From assembly GCA_963777855.1 (NCBI GenBank), contig CAVZRW010000004.1, positions 62,001-126,000 on the forward strand: a stretch of 64,000 nt of DNA. The letters are read 5' to 3'. How positions within the stretch are numbered: the first letter of the stretch is position 1; each line of letters opens with the position of its first letter. Of this stretch, positions 43,754 through 53,845 are shown one piece after another. The translations under genes were made by a program, and so were the position numbers. The stretch is from Prado023 sp963777855. Its GTDB lineage: Bacteria; Actinomycetota; Actinomycetes; S36-B12; CAIYMF01. Under the pieces are notes generated by a model. The model worked only from the letters and a program-made list of their open reading frames with translations. It was not told where the DNA came from and searched no databases.

Positions 43754-44479
43754 GTGACCGTCACCCCGATGTCCCGACGGGTCCTCGCGGAGTTCCTGGG
43801 CACGATGATCCTCGTCGCCGCGGTGGTCGGCTCCGGGATCATGGCCACCTCCCTCACCGACGACGTCGGCGTGCAGCTGCTCATGAACATGCTCGCCACC
43901 GTCCTGGTGCTCGGCCTGCTGATCTGGACCCTCGGCCCGATCTCGGGTGCGCACTTCAACCCGGCGGTCACCGGCGTGGCCCTGGCCCGCCACGAGATGG
44001 CGGCCCGCGAGGGGGCGGCCTACGTCCCCGCCCAGGTCGTCGGCGCCATCGTCGGGGCCATGCTGGCCAATGTGATGTTCGCCCTGCCGGCCGTCGAGAT
44101 CTCCACCACGCAGCGCACCGGTGCCAACCTCCTGCTCGGCGAGGTGGTCGCCACAGCGGGCCTGCTGTGGATCATCGGGGCCCTCACGCGCACGGGCTCG
44201 GGGCGCCTCGGCCCCGTGCTGGTCCCCGCCTGGATCGGCGCGGCGTACTTCTTCACCTCGTCGACCTCGTTCGCCAACCCCGCGGTGACCATCGGCCGCG
44301 CCTTCACCGACACGTTCGCCGGGATCGCCCCCGCATCGGTGCTGCCGTTCATCGTCGCGCAGCTGGTGGGTGCCGCGATCGGCGCCGCCCAGACCGAGCT
44401 GTTCCACCCGCGGCCCGGGGTCACGCCCGAGCCGCTTGACCTGCCCGGACCCGTCCACGACCCCTCACCCCGCCCCTAG
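43754..44479 (+). CDS. aquaglyceroporin-like channel, arsenic-associated
   Basis: A 241-residue MIP-family channel: six helices and NPA loops SGAHFNPAVTG and TSFANPAVTIG. The second loop lacks the usual arginine after NPA-V/A, which widens the pore as in AqpS-type arsenite/methylarsenate channels. GTG 43754 follows GGGAGGGGAG. It ends 15 nt before arsC, so the pair should reduce arsenate and let arsenite leave down its gradient. Confidence 0.85.
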   Translation: MTVTPMSRRVLAEFLGTMILVAAVVGSGIMATSLTDDVGVQLLMNMLATVLVLGLLIWTLGPISGAHFNPAVTGVALARHEMAAREGAAYVPAQVVGAIVGAMLANVMFALPAVEISTTQRTGANLLLGEVVATAGLLWIIGALTRTGSGRLGPVLVPAWIGAAYFFTSSTSFANPAVTIGRAFTDTFAGIAPASVLPFIVAQLVGAAIGAAQTELFHPRPGVTPEPLDLPGPVHDPSPRP

Positions 44480-44494
44480 ACCCGGAGGAAACCC

Positions 44495-44899
44495 ATGACC
44501 GAGAAGCCCAGCGTCCTGTTCGTCTGCATCCACAACGCCGGCCGCTCCCAGATGGCCGCGGCCTACCTGACCCACCTGGCCGGCGACCGGGTCGAGGTCC
44601 GCTCGGCCGGCTCCGCCCCCGCCGAGTCGGTGAATCCCGCTGCCGTGGCCGCCATGGCCGAGGAGGGCATCGACATGGCCGGCGAGATCCCCAAGGTGCT
44701 CACCGACGAGGCCGTGCGCGCCTCCGACGTGGTGATCACGATGGGCTGCGGCGACACCTGCGCGATCTACCCCGGCAAGCGCTACGAGGACTGGAAGCTC
44801 GACGACCCGGCCGGCCAGGGAGTCGAGGCGGTCCGGCCGATCCGCGACGACATCCGCCGTCGGATCGAGGCCCTGATCGCGGAGATCGCCCCGGCCTGA
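44495..44899 (+). CDS. arsC: arsenate reductase / arsenate-mycothiol transferase
   Basis: A 134-residue low-molecular-weight phosphatase-fold protein. The CX5R loop is VCIHNAGRSQMAAA, with MGCGDTC carrying additional cysteines and YEDWKLDDPAG the acidic loop. Actinobacterial ArsC of this length uses mycothiol/mycoredoxin or thioredoxin. GGAGG lies before ATG 44495. Confidence 0.92.
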   Translation: MTEKPSVLFVCIHNAGRSQMAAAYLTHLAGDRVEVRSAGSAPAESVNPAAVAAMAEEGIDMAGEIPKVLTDEAVRASDVVITMGCGDTCAIYPGKRYEDWKLDDPAGQGVEAVRPIRDDIRRRIEALIAEIAPA

Positions 44900-44918
44900 C
44901 CCGGGGGCTTCTCAGGGC

Positions 44919-45350
44919 ATGAGTCAGATCACCTACACCGACCGGGTCCCTGCGCCGCACGAGCATCGCGCCCTGGCTGAACGGGTCGGATGGACCGATG
45001 CCTTCCGGTGGGAGGCCATGGCGGCCTCCCTGGCAGGGTCATGCTGCGGCACGGTGGCCACCACACCGGACGGCACGGTGGTGGGCATGGGTCGCGTCGT
45101 CGGGGACGGTGCCTTCTTCTTCTACCTGCAGGACCTCGCGGTCGACCCCGAGCACCGCGCTCGTGGCATCGGACGAGAACTCACCGAGCGACTGCTGGCC
45201 CAGGTGCACGTCATCGCCGGAGGCGACGCCTTCGTCGGGCTGTTCGCCACCGAGGAGGCGGTCGCGCTCTACCGTCTGGCCGGCTTCGACGACCAGACGC
45301 AGATGCGCGGGATGTGGCAGGTGGTGCGCAGCTCAGGGCCGCCGGGCTGA
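44919..45350 (+). CDS. GNAT-family N-acetyltransferase
   Basis: A 143-residue acetyltransferase. FYLQDLAVDPEHRARGIGRELTERLL is the acetyl-CoA-binding motif A with R-x2-G-x-G. FVGLFATEEAVALYRLAGF is motif B. It follows arsC by 19 nt and could belong to the same unit; ArsN-like acetyltransferases that modify arsenicals are known, but the sequence does not prove this role. Confidence 0.88.
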   Translation: MSQITYTDRVPAPHEHRALAERVGWTDAFRWEAMAASLAGSCCGTVATTPDGTVVGMGRVVGDGAFFFYLQDLAVDPEHRARGIGRELTERLLAQVHVIAGGDAFVGLFATEEAVALYRLAGFDDQTQMRGMWQVVRSSGPPG

Positions 45351-45379
45351 GCGCCTGAGCCGCCGCCGCGGTGTCCGCC

Positions 45380-46051
45380 TCAGAGGCCCCAGAACGGTCC
45401 CTCGAGCCCGACGCTGCGCATGTAGTCGGCCGCCTGGCTCGGTTCGCGGCGCTGGTAGCCCTCGTCGAGGCGGCCGGTGTACCAGTCGGACGCGAAGTGC
45501 CACAGCGTGGACAGGTCCATCATGTAGCCCCTCGTGTTGCCGCTGACCGCCAGCCACTGGTCGAGGCACCCGGGCGCGCAGAAGATCCGCTGGTGAGCGC
45601 ATGTGTGAACGACGTCGTCCCACATGTGGGCCACGGGCACCAGGAAGTGCGCGACCTCGGTGCCGGCGGGCGGATGGTGCGTGCCGACGTCCCAGGCAAG
45701 GGCCCGACCGCAGTTCGGGCATCGGGTCGCGACGAGGACCGGGCTCTGCTCCGGGATCAGGTGCGCCAGCGCGAAGGCGTCCCACGCACAGCCTCCCCAC
45801 CAGAGCGTCTCGGTGCCCATCACCGAGAAGCCCAGCGGGACCGACGAGAACGGGTGCGCCATCACGATCTGGTCCCGGTCGTCGAGGACCAGATGTCGTC
45901 CGGCCGCGAGCTCACGAAGTCCGGCCCGGATCGAGGCCTCGTCCACAGCGAACTGCTGGGCGAGCTCAGGGACGGTGGGGGCCTGACCGGTCTGCGCGAA
46001 ACGGCGGTAGACGGCTACCCGAAGGAGTTCGATGCTCGACGGCGCGCCCAT
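45380..46051 (-). CDS. organomercurial-lyase-like (MerB family) protein
   Basis: A 223-residue protein. The N-terminal 70 residues look like a winged helix (APTVPELAQQFAVDEASIRAGL). The MerB-like part has WWGGCAWDAFALAHLI, matching the catalytic Cys-x-x-Asp of MerB, and DVVHTCAHQRIFCAPGCLDQWL with the second catalytic-type cysteine plus extra cysteines. MerB cleaves carbon-mercury bonds. No merA, merR or merT is near, so the substrate might be another organometal. Convergent with the GNAT gene. Confidence 0.75.
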   Translation of the reverse strand: MGAPSSIELLRVAVYRRFAQTGQAPTVPELAQQFAVDEASIRAGLRELAAGRHLVLDDRDQIVMAHPFSSVPLGFSVMGTETLWWGGCAWDAFALAHLIPEQSPVLVATRCPNCGRALAWDVGTHHPPAGTEVAHFLVPVAHMWDDVVHTCAHQRIFCAPGCLDQWLAVSGNTRGYMMDLSTLWHFASDWYTGRLDEGYQRREPSQAADYMRSVGLEGPFWGL

Positions 46052-46087
46052 GGGGGGAGTCTGGCACCGTCCAGGGCGCCCGGCTGG

Positions 46088-47275
46088 TCACGACGGGTAG
46101 CGCCGGGCCCCTGCGTACTCGCGTGTCCAGTAGCGGGTGCGGATGCTCTCGATGCGGACCTTCGCGCCGGTACGTGGGGCGTGGATCATCCGACCACGCC
46201 CCACGTACATGCCCACGTGGTGGATGCCGGAGCGGTTGGCGAAGAAGACCAGGTCGCCGGGCTTGAGCTTGGCCCGGGTGACCGGCCGGCCGACCCGGTG
46301 CTGGGCGCCGGCGTCGCGCGGGATGGACACGCCCAGCTGGGCGTGCACGGCGTAGGTGAATCCCGAGCAGTCGAAGCCGAAGCCCGACGTGCCGGCCCAC
46401 AGGTAGGGCAGGCCGAGGAAGCGCCGGGCCTCGGCCACGAGTCCGGCGCCGGTGGCCCGGCGGACGGACCCGGTGCTCGTCACGCGCACGGCGCGACGGG
46501 CGGCGTGGAGGTGCCGGCCGTCCAGGGCGAGGACCTCGACGGACGTGCGCGTGACCCTCACGACGGGCAGGTCGGTCCCGTAGGAGACGCGGATCACGGG
46601 TCGGGTCAGCGCGGCATCGGCGAACAGGCGGGTCGTGCGGCGCGTGACCGTCGCGGTTCGTGGGGCTGCCGCTGGGGCGCGATCCGTGAGCTGCGCCGTG
46701 GGCACCCAGCCCGGGTACCCGGCTGCCAACCGGGGCGTCGACTGGCCGATCACGGCGATCCGGCTCCACGTCCCCGACTCCGCGAGGACGCGGACCTCCT
46801 CGCCATAGAGGGCCTGCGTCTCCAGGCGCCCGGTGAGTCCTCGACGTTGGCTCAGCGTCATGGCGTTCAACCAGGCACGGGGGTCGGCGGGGCGGGTGGT
46901 TGCCGGGGCGTCCACAGCTCGGGCGCGACCGGGGGCCGTCCAGAGGGTCGCGACGGACACGTCGATCCACCGGGCCGCGGAGTCGGGCTGGATGGGGTCG
47001 GTGGTGGGGCCGGAGGTGGTGGGGGTGGCGGCGGTGGGGGCCTCGGTGGGCGCCGCGTGCGCGGTGGGGGCCTCGGGGGGCGCTGCGTGCGCGGTGGTCG
47101 GCGCGGTGGTGGGCGCCGCGTGCCCGGTGGCGGCGGTCGGCATCGCGGAGGTGGTGGGCGTCACGGGCGCGGTCGCGGTGGGAGCAGCGCCAGCGGGTTG
47201 AGCGGCGGCCCAGACCGGGGAGCCGGCCCCGACGACGACGAGCGCGATCCCCAGGACCAGTGGTCTGAACAGCAC
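46088..47275 (-). CDS. secreted NlpC/P60 peptidoglycan endopeptidase
   Basis: A 395-residue exported hydrolase. The N-terminus is a signal peptide (LVLGIALVVVGAGSPVWAAA), followed by about 70 residues of Ala/Thr/Pro repeats (TTAHAAPPEAPTAHAAPTEA), a two-part SH3-like region, and a C-terminal NlpC/P60 domain. Catalytic residues: cysteine in GFDCSGFTYAVH, histidine in IHHVGMYVGRGRMIHA. It cuts D-gamma-Glu-mDap stem peptides. Divergent from the polysaccharide deacetylase. Confidence 0.9.
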   Translation of the reverse strand: MLFRPLVLGIALVVVGAGSPVWAAAQPAGAAPTATAPVTPTTSAMPTAATGHAAPTTAPTTAHAAPPEAPTAHAAPTEAPTAATPTTSGPTTDPIQPDSAARWIDVSVATLWTAPGRARAVDAPATTRPADPRAWLNAMTLSQRRGLTGRLETQALYGEEVRVLAESGTWSRIAVIGQSTPRLAAGYPGWVPTAQLTDRAPAAAPRTATVTRRTTRLFADAALTRPVIRVSYGTDLPVVRVTRTSVEVLALDGRHLHAARRAVRVTSTGSVRRATGAGLVAEARRFLGLPYLWAGTSGFGFDCSGFTYAVHAQLGVSIPRDAGAQHRVGRPVTRAKLKPGDLVFFANRSGIHHVGMYVGRGRMIHAPRTGAKVRIESIRTRYWTREYAGARRYPS

Positions 47276-47423
47276 GGGGTCACCCTAGGCAAGCACACCC
47301 GGAAGCCCGGGAGCCGCGCCACGCGCCCTGCAAGGAGTCGGCGGAACACTGCGGGGCACAGGTCGCGCCCCACCCCCGCGCCCACAACCGTCCCACGCCC
47401 ACGCCGACACCCACGCATCCGAC

Positions 47424-47472
<49 letters not shown>

Positions 47473-47479
47473 CCCACGC

Positions 47480-47528
47480 GATCGCGGCAAGTTCGCGCGG
47501 CGCGAACCACCGCGAACCTGCCGCGATC
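47480..47528. repeat. stem-loop with a competing inner hairpin
   Basis: GATCGCGGCAAGTTCGCG (47480-47497) pairs with CGCGAACCTGCCGCGATC (47511-47528) with one mismatch. In addition GTTCGCG at 47491 can pair with a second CGCGAAC at 47501, so two structures exclude each other. It lies 175 nt before the deacetylase gene. Confidence 0.75.
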
Positions 47529-47702
47529 CGTCCCAGCCCCACCGATCCTGGAGCGATCCCGACCCACGTCACTCGCATCAGCCCGGGGCGAGGCAGCGGC
47601 TTCGCCCGGCAGGGTACGGCGAGGGCACCCCCGGGGCGGGAGACCCCCGAACCCGGACATTCGGCCCTGACCGGGAGGCAACTGTCGCGGGATGCTGGAG
47701 GT

Positions 47703-48644
47703 ATGGGGACGTGGACGATGGCTCGCGGGATGACGGCAGTGATCGCCGTCGTGGCACTCGTCGGCTGCGGTTCAGGGCCGGGGCAGGACGCGACGCCGTC
47801 GGGGCCGTCACCGACGCTCTCCACCTCCGCGGCGCCCAGTCCATCCCGACCATCCGGATCCCCCTCGCCGACCCCCTCGCCGACCCTCACGGCGCCCACC
47901 GCGTCGCCCTCGCCCACTCGGACGCCGGACCCCACCCCGACGCGGACCGGCACCCCCACTCCCACACCCACGCGCACCCCGACCGCAACCGCCACGTCGG
48001 CACTGCCCGCGGCGCTGACGGGCCGGGTGCTGACCCGCGTGCCCACGACGAGTCGCATCGTCGCGCTGACCTTCGACGGCGGAGCCAGCGACACCGCGGT
48101 GCCCTCGATCCTGCAGACCTTGGCGCGCGAACAGGTGACGGCGACCTTCTTCGTGACCGGCGACTTCGCCTCGCGCTACCCCGACCGCGTTCGCGCGATG
48201 GCACAGGCCGGACACCTGGTCGGCAACCACAGCCGGACCCATCCGGACTTCACCACGCTCACCGACGCTGAACGGGCCGACCAGCTCGCCCGGGCGGAGG
48301 CGTCCATCCGACCTCTCAGCGGGACGACGACCGCGCCCTGGTTCCGGTTCCCCTTCGGCGCGAGCAACGCCTCGGCCCTGGCGAGCGTCAACAGTCGCGG
48401 TTACGCGGCCATCGGCTGGACCGTGGACACGCTCGGCTGGAAGGGCACCAGCGGCGGCCAGTCGGTTGACTCGGTGGTCTCGCGGGTGATCACGACGGCG
48501 ACGCCGGGCCAGATCGTGCTCATGCACGTCGGCGCGAACCCCGACGACGGGTCCACGCTCGACGCAGACGCCCTGCCCCAGATCATCGACGGCCTGCGAG
48601 ATCTCGGCTACGGATTCGTCACGCTCCGCGCGGCCGCGAGCTGA
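47703..48644 (+). CDS. polysaccharide deacetylase (NodB homology, lipoprotein)
   Basis: A 313-residue exported carbohydrate esterase 4 protein. Lipobox VVALVGCGS follows a hydrophobic stretch, then a Pro/Ser/Thr linker rich in PTPTRTGTPTPTPTRT. The NodB domain has VALTFDGGASD (first Asp motif), VGNHSRTHPDF (metal H-x3-H), WFRFPFGASN, GWTVDTLGWK and IVLMHVGAN. It probably deacetylates peptidoglycan or a wall glycan. The ATG at 47703 or 47718. Confidence 0.9.
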   Translation: MGTWTMARGMTAVIAVVALVGCGSGPGQDATPSGPSPTLSTSAAPSPSRPSGSPSPTPSPTLTAPTASPSPTRTPDPTPTRTGTPTPTPTRTPTATATSALPAALTGRVLTRVPTTSRIVALTFDGGASDTAVPSILQTLAREQVTATFFVTGDFASRYPDRVRAMAQAGHLVGNHSRTHPDFTTLTDAERADQLARAEASIRPLSGTTTAPWFRFPFGASNASALASVNSRGYAAIGWTVDTLGWKGTSGGQSVDSVVSRVITTATPGQIVLMHVGANPDDGSTLDADALPQIIDGLRDLGYGFVTLRAAAS

Positions 48645-48787
48645 CCGCCCCCGCTCGGCGGCCACCCGAACAGCGCGGCCGACCCGGCCGATGCGCCCAA
48701 CAACGGTGGGCATTCCACCGCTTCTAGCGCCGGCAACCACCACGGATCACTGTCCGCGCGGCGCGAGGCGCGGTGCGAACGGGTGCA

Positions 48788-48917
48788 GGGCACGAGGCGC
48801 GAGGCGGGGTGCGGGCAAGGGGGAGCGAGGCGTGGGTTGAGGGCATGCGCTCGCCCCAGCCCCGGTCCAGAGGCGCCCCGCCCCAGCCCCACCCCGAGCC
48901 CGCCCCGCCTCGTGCCC
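48788..48917. terminator. long G-rich/C-rich inverted repeat between convergent genes
   Basis: GGGCACGAGGCG (48788-48799) is the exact reverse complement of CGCCTCGTGCCC (48906-48917). The G-rich sequence to the right of the first arm and the C-rich sequence to the left of the second extend the pairing imperfectly. It sits between the deacetylase stop and the phosphofructokinase stop. Confidence 0.55.
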
Positions 48918-48919
48918 GA

Positions 48920-50053
<1,134 letters not shown>

Positions 50054-50340
50054 CTCGGACTCATCTCGGTCGGGACTGTCCTGCGTCATTGTGTCGGCAG
50101 CTGGGGGCGCGGACAACCGCAGTCCCCGGCGACTGGCGGGGCCATCAAGCCGCCCCCTTCCCGATCAGTCCGCGACCGTCGCGCCTTGACCCCCGTCGCG
50201 ACCCCCTCCTACATTGGACGTCGTCCACGTGGAGCCTCGGTCAGGTGCCCGTGCCGTCGGCTCCACCGCAGGAGGGAGCCGCACGTGACCGTCGGCGCAT
50301 CCATCCATCGCGGACCGCCACGACCCGATGGGCGCCCGCG

Positions 50341-51129
50341 ATGACGGGCCATCCCCTCGCCCCGGACGGCGGCACCCGGGGCCCCGACCCCACCCGCCCC
50401 GAGCCCGCCGGTGCCGTGCCCGCCGCATCCAACCCCGCCGGCCCGGAGCCCCCACCCAACCCTGCCGACCCGGAGCCCGCCGCACCCAACCCCGCCCGCC
50501 CCGACTCCGCCGAACCCGACTCCCCTAGCCCCGCCGCCGCAGCACCCCATCACGTGCCCTCCGGCGACCCCGCGGCCCTACGTGCCGACCTCGACTCGGA
50601 GTACTACGCGATCCTGGACGTCGTCAGCGGCTTCGACCAGCGGCTGCTCATCGTCAAGGGCTGGTCGGTCACGCTCTCCCTGGCCGCCCTCGGCCTGGGC
50701 TTCCAGCAGGGCCACTTTGCGCTCTTCGGGCTGGCCGCGTGCACCGCGCTGGCCTTCTGGATGCTCGAGTACGTGGCCAAGGGCCACCAGCTGCGCTACT
50801 ACTCGCGGATGCGCGACATCGAAGTCGCCGGCTACCACCTGAACCATGTGGCCCTGCCCGAGCTCGGCGAGGTGTCCGCGCCGCGGATCGACATGTACTG
50901 GAGCTTCGACGGGTTCTCCCCGGGCCGCAGCGCAGACGCGGGCGGGCAGCGCGACTGGCGCACCGACCGGCCCGAGCGGCGCTCCCCCGACGAGATCCGC
51001 TGGCTGCTGCGCAAGCGTCTCTGGATGCCGCAGGTGTTCCTCCCGCATGCGGTGGCGGTGGCGCTCGGGGTGGCGCTGTTCCTCGGCGCGGCCGCGGAGC
51101 TGCCAGGCCTAGACCAGCTGGCCCCGTAA
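50341..51129 (+). CDS. membrane protein of unknown function with a proline-rich N-terminus
   Basis: A 262-residue protein. The first 75 residues are a Pro/Ala/Asp repeat (NPADPEPAAPNPARPDSAEP-like). Then ALRADLDSEYYAILDVVSGFDQRLLIVKGW precedes two close helices (SLAALGLGFQQGHFALFG, LAACTALAFWMLEYV). A soluble loop (EVSAPRIDMYWSFDGFSPG) and one more helix (AVAVALGVALFLGAA) end the protein. The YYAILDVV..DQRLLIVKGW part looks like a conserved domain I cannot name. Confidence 0.65.
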   Translation: MTGHPLAPDGGTRGPDPTRPEPAGAVPAASNPAGPEPPPNPADPEPAAPNPARPDSAEPDSPSPAAAAPHHVPSGDPAALRADLDSEYYAILDVVSGFDQRLLIVKGWSVTLSLAALGLGFQQGHFALFGLAACTALAFWMLEYVAKGHQLRYYSRMRDIEVAGYHLNHVALPELGEVSAPRIDMYWSFDGFSPGRSADAGGQRDWRTDRPERRSPDEIRWLLRKRLWMPQVFLPHAVAVALGVALFLGAAAELPGLDQLAP

Positions 51130-51143
51130 CTGCGCCCCCCCAC

Positions 51144-51213
51144 CCCCTCCGCCCCGGCCCCTCCGCCCCGGCCCCTCCGCCTCGGCCCCTCCGCCTCGGC
51201 CCCTCCGCCCCGG
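51144..51213. repeat. 14-bp tandem array, five copies
   Basis: Five abutting units CCCCTCCGCCYCGG (Y is C in units 1, 2 and 5, T in units 3 and 4) fill 51144-51213, 15 nt after the upstream stop codon. The array is followed directly by a strong hairpin. Confidence 0.92.
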
Positions 51214-51221
51214 CGACATTC

Positions 51222-51261
51222 GGGCCCCGTCTCGACGCCGAAATCCATCGAGATGGGGCCC
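51222..51261 (+). terminator. 14-bp hairpin after the tandem array
   Basis: GGGCCCCGTCTCGA (51222-51235) pairs with TCGAGATGGGGCCC (51248-51261) around a 12-nt loop; the one mismatch becomes a G-U pair in RNA. It lies downstream of the 50341 gene, so a terminator role is likely. A related ACGGGGCCC follows at about 51283. Confidence 0.6.
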
Positions 51262-51422
51262 AGCCCGCCGCCGGCCCACCGAAACGGGGCCCACACCGCC
51301 CGAGCCCACCGCCGCCGGACGCAGGCCGCGGGGCGCGCACCATTGCGCTGGCCCGCTCGTAGCGGGACCATGGTCGGACCCCCGCGCGGGGGCCGCACCC
51401 GCCCGGCGGGTTGGAGGCGACC

Positions 51423-53024
51423 ATGACCGAGCCCCAGAGCACGCGCGACACCCCGGCCGAGGTGCACATCAACACCGAGCCGCGGGAGCCGATCACCGAC
51501 CCCACACTCGGCATCGCCGGCCCGGCACCGACCGGCCCGGCGCCCGCCCACCGGCTGGTCACCATCGGCGACTCCCTGACCCACGGTTTCATGAGCGCTG
51601 CGATCCACCGCACCGACATCTCGTGGCCCGCGATGGTGGCCCACGAGATGGGCCTGACCGCCGCGCAGTTCCAGTTCCCGACCTACGAATGGCCGACCGG
51701 GCCCGGCGGGCTGCCGCTGGACCTCGAACGCCTGGCACGCGCCTTCGAGCGACGCTTCGGCCCGAAGCTCGACTTCTGGGAGGTGGTCAGCGCGGGCCTG
51801 TGGGTCCAGTCCTACCTCGACGACATCGAGGACTACTGGGAGCGCGGCCCCGGCGCGGTGCTCCCGCCCACCACCTCGCCCCTGCACAACATGGCGGTCT
51901 ACGGCTGGGACGTGCTCGACGCGGTCACGCTGACCGCCCCGATCCTCAAGGGGCGGATCGCCGCGCCGAACGACGACGCGCTGGCCCAGCTGGTGCAGAA
52001 CGACGCCGAGCGCGCGGGCCTGGTGGTGCTGCAGCGCGCCCGGGCCGGCCGTACCCCCAGCACGGTGGTGGACGCCGCGGCGGCCATGGCCCGCAAGGAC
52101 GGCATCGAGACGCTGGTCGTGATGCTCGGGGCCAACAACGCGCTGGGATCCGTGGTGTCGCTGAAGCCGTCGTGGTCGACGGAGGGCTATGCGGACCTCG
52201 CGCCGGAGCAGCGGATGGCGGTCAAGGGCGCCTTCACCGTCTGGCGGCCCTCGCACTTCGCCGCCGACTGGGCGCTGCTGGAGCAGCGGCTGCGCCAGGT
52301 GAGCGCCAAGCACGTGATCGTTGCCACCGTCCCCTCGGTCACGATCGCCCCGATCGCCCGGGGCGTGGGCCAGAAGGTCACGCCGCAGTCGCGCTACTTC
52401 CCGTACTACACCAGGCCGTGGATCCGCGACGAGGACTTCCAGCCCGGGCGCGACCCGCACTTGACGGAGAATGAGGCCCGCGCCATCGACTCGGCCATCG
52501 ATGCCTACAACGCCACGATCATCGACTCCGTGGAGCGCGCCCGGCGCGAGGGCCTGGACTGGTACCTGTTCGACCTCGGCGGATTGCTCGACCGGCTGGC
52601 CTCCCGCCGCTACCTCAGCAGCCCCTGGGCGCAGCCGGCCTGGTGGACCCCCTACCCGCTGCCCCCGCAGCTGGCGGCGCTGGACCCTGTGCCCAACACC
52701 CGCTTCTTCCGCTCCGGGCCCACGGGGCGCACCGACGGCGGGCTGTTCTCCCTGGACGGCGTGCACCCGACGACCATCGGCTACGGGATGGTCGCCCAGG
52801 AGGTGATCCGGGTGATGGAGCTGGCCGGGGTCGCGTTCGCGAACCGGGACGGCTCGCCTCGCCCCGGGCCGATCACCGTCGACTTCGACCGGGTCGTGGC
52901 CACGGACACGCTGATCGGCCGCCCGCCGGCCGCCATCGGCCCGACGCTGGGACTGCTCGGCTGGCTGGACGAGCGCCTGGACTGGGTCGGCCGGTTCCTG
53001 CCGTTCGCGCGCGGGCTGCTGTAG
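51423..53024 (+). CDS. SGNH/GDSL-type hydrolase
   Basis: A 533-residue protein without signal peptide. VTIGDSLTHGFM carries the catalytic serine (block I), VVMLGANNALG the block III asparagine and SLDGVHPTTIGYGMVAQEVI the Asp/His of block V. It is much longer than typical SGNH esterases, with a large insertion containing LWVQSYLDDIEDYWERG and PYYTRPWIRDEDFQPGRDPH. The substrate is unknown. GGAGG lies before ATG 51423. Confidence 0.85.
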   Translation: MTEPQSTRDTPAEVHINTEPREPITDPTLGIAGPAPTGPAPAHRLVTIGDSLTHGFMSAAIHRTDISWPAMVAHEMGLTAAQFQFPTYEWPTGPGGLPLDLERLARAFERRFGPKLDFWEVVSAGLWVQSYLDDIEDYWERGPGAVLPPTTSPLHNMAVYGWDVLDAVTLTAPILKGRIAAPNDDALAQLVQNDAERAGLVVLQRARAGRTPSTVVDAAAAMARKDGIETLVVMLGANNALGSVVSLKPSWSTEGYADLAPEQRMAVKGAFTVWRPSHFAADWALLEQRLRQVSAKHVIVATVPSVTIAPIARGVGQKVTPQSRYFPYYTRPWIRDEDFQPGRDPHLTENEARAIDSAIDAYNATIIDSVERARREGLDWYLFDLGGLLDRLASRRYLSSPWAQPAWWTPYPLPPQLAALDPVPNTRFFRSGPTGRTDGGLFSLDGVHPTTIGYGMVAQEVIRVMELAGVAFANRDGSPRPGPITVDFDRVVATDTLIGRPPAAIGPTLGLLGWLDERLDWVGRFLPFARGLL

Positions 53025-53046
53025 CCCCGAGCCCGCGCGCGAGGCG

Positions 53047-53828
53047 CTACAGCACCTTCGACAGGAACGCCATCGTGCGCTCGTGCTGCGGGTTGGCCAG
53101 CACCTCGCGCGGACTGCCGGCCTCGACGACGACACCGTCGTCCATGAAGACCAGCGAGTCGCCGACCTCGCGGGCGAAGCCCATCTCGTGGGTGACGACG
53201 ATCATCGTCATGCCCTCGTCGGCCAGCTCGCGCATCACGTCGAGCACCTCGCCGACCAGCTCGGGGTCGAGCGCGGAGGTCGGCTCGTCGAAGAGCATCA
53301 GCTTGGGCTGCATGGCCAGCGCGCGGGCGATGGCCACCCGCTGCTGCTGGCCGCCGGAGAGCTGGCTCGGGTAGGCGCCGCCCCTGTCGCCGAGGCCCAC
53401 CCGCTCGAGCAGGGCCTGCGCCCGCTCCCGCACGACCTCCTTCGACTCGCCCTTGGCCCGGATCGGGCGCCTCCATGACGTTCTGCAGCGCGGTCATGTG
53501 CGGGAAGAGGTTGAACCGCTGGAACACCATGCCGATGTCCCGGCGCTGGCGGGCCACCTCCTTGTCGTGCAGCTCGTAGAGCTTGCCGCCCTTCTCGCGG
53601 TAGCCGACCAGCTCGCCGTCGACCGACAGCCGCCCGGCGTCGATGCGTCTCGAGGTGGTTGATGCAGCGCAGGAAGGTCGACTTGCCCGAGCCGGACGGC
53701 CCGACGATGCACATGACCTCGCGCGGGCGCGACCTCCAGGTCGATGCCCTTGAGCACCTCGAGTCGCCCGAAGCACTTGTGCACGCTGCTCGGCCTTGCA
53801 CCATCGGCGTGGTCGTCGGCGTGCTCAT
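53047..53828 (-). pseudogene. amino-acid ABC transporter ATPase (GlnQ type), frameshifted
   Basis: Repaired, this is a standard polar-amino-acid ATPase of about 255 residues: KCFGRLEVLKGIDLEV, IVGPSGSGKSTFLRCINHLE, GMVFQRFNLFPHMTALQNVM, LSGGQQQRVAIARALAM, LMLFDEPTSALDPELVGEVL and IVVTHEMGFAREV. The breaks are extra Gs (plus-strand view) at about 53467, 53645, 53727 and 53785. The clean C-terminal part runs from 53433 to 53047. Last gene of the ABC operon. Confidence 0.8.
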
Positions 53829-53845
53829 CGCGGCTCGTAGTTCGG

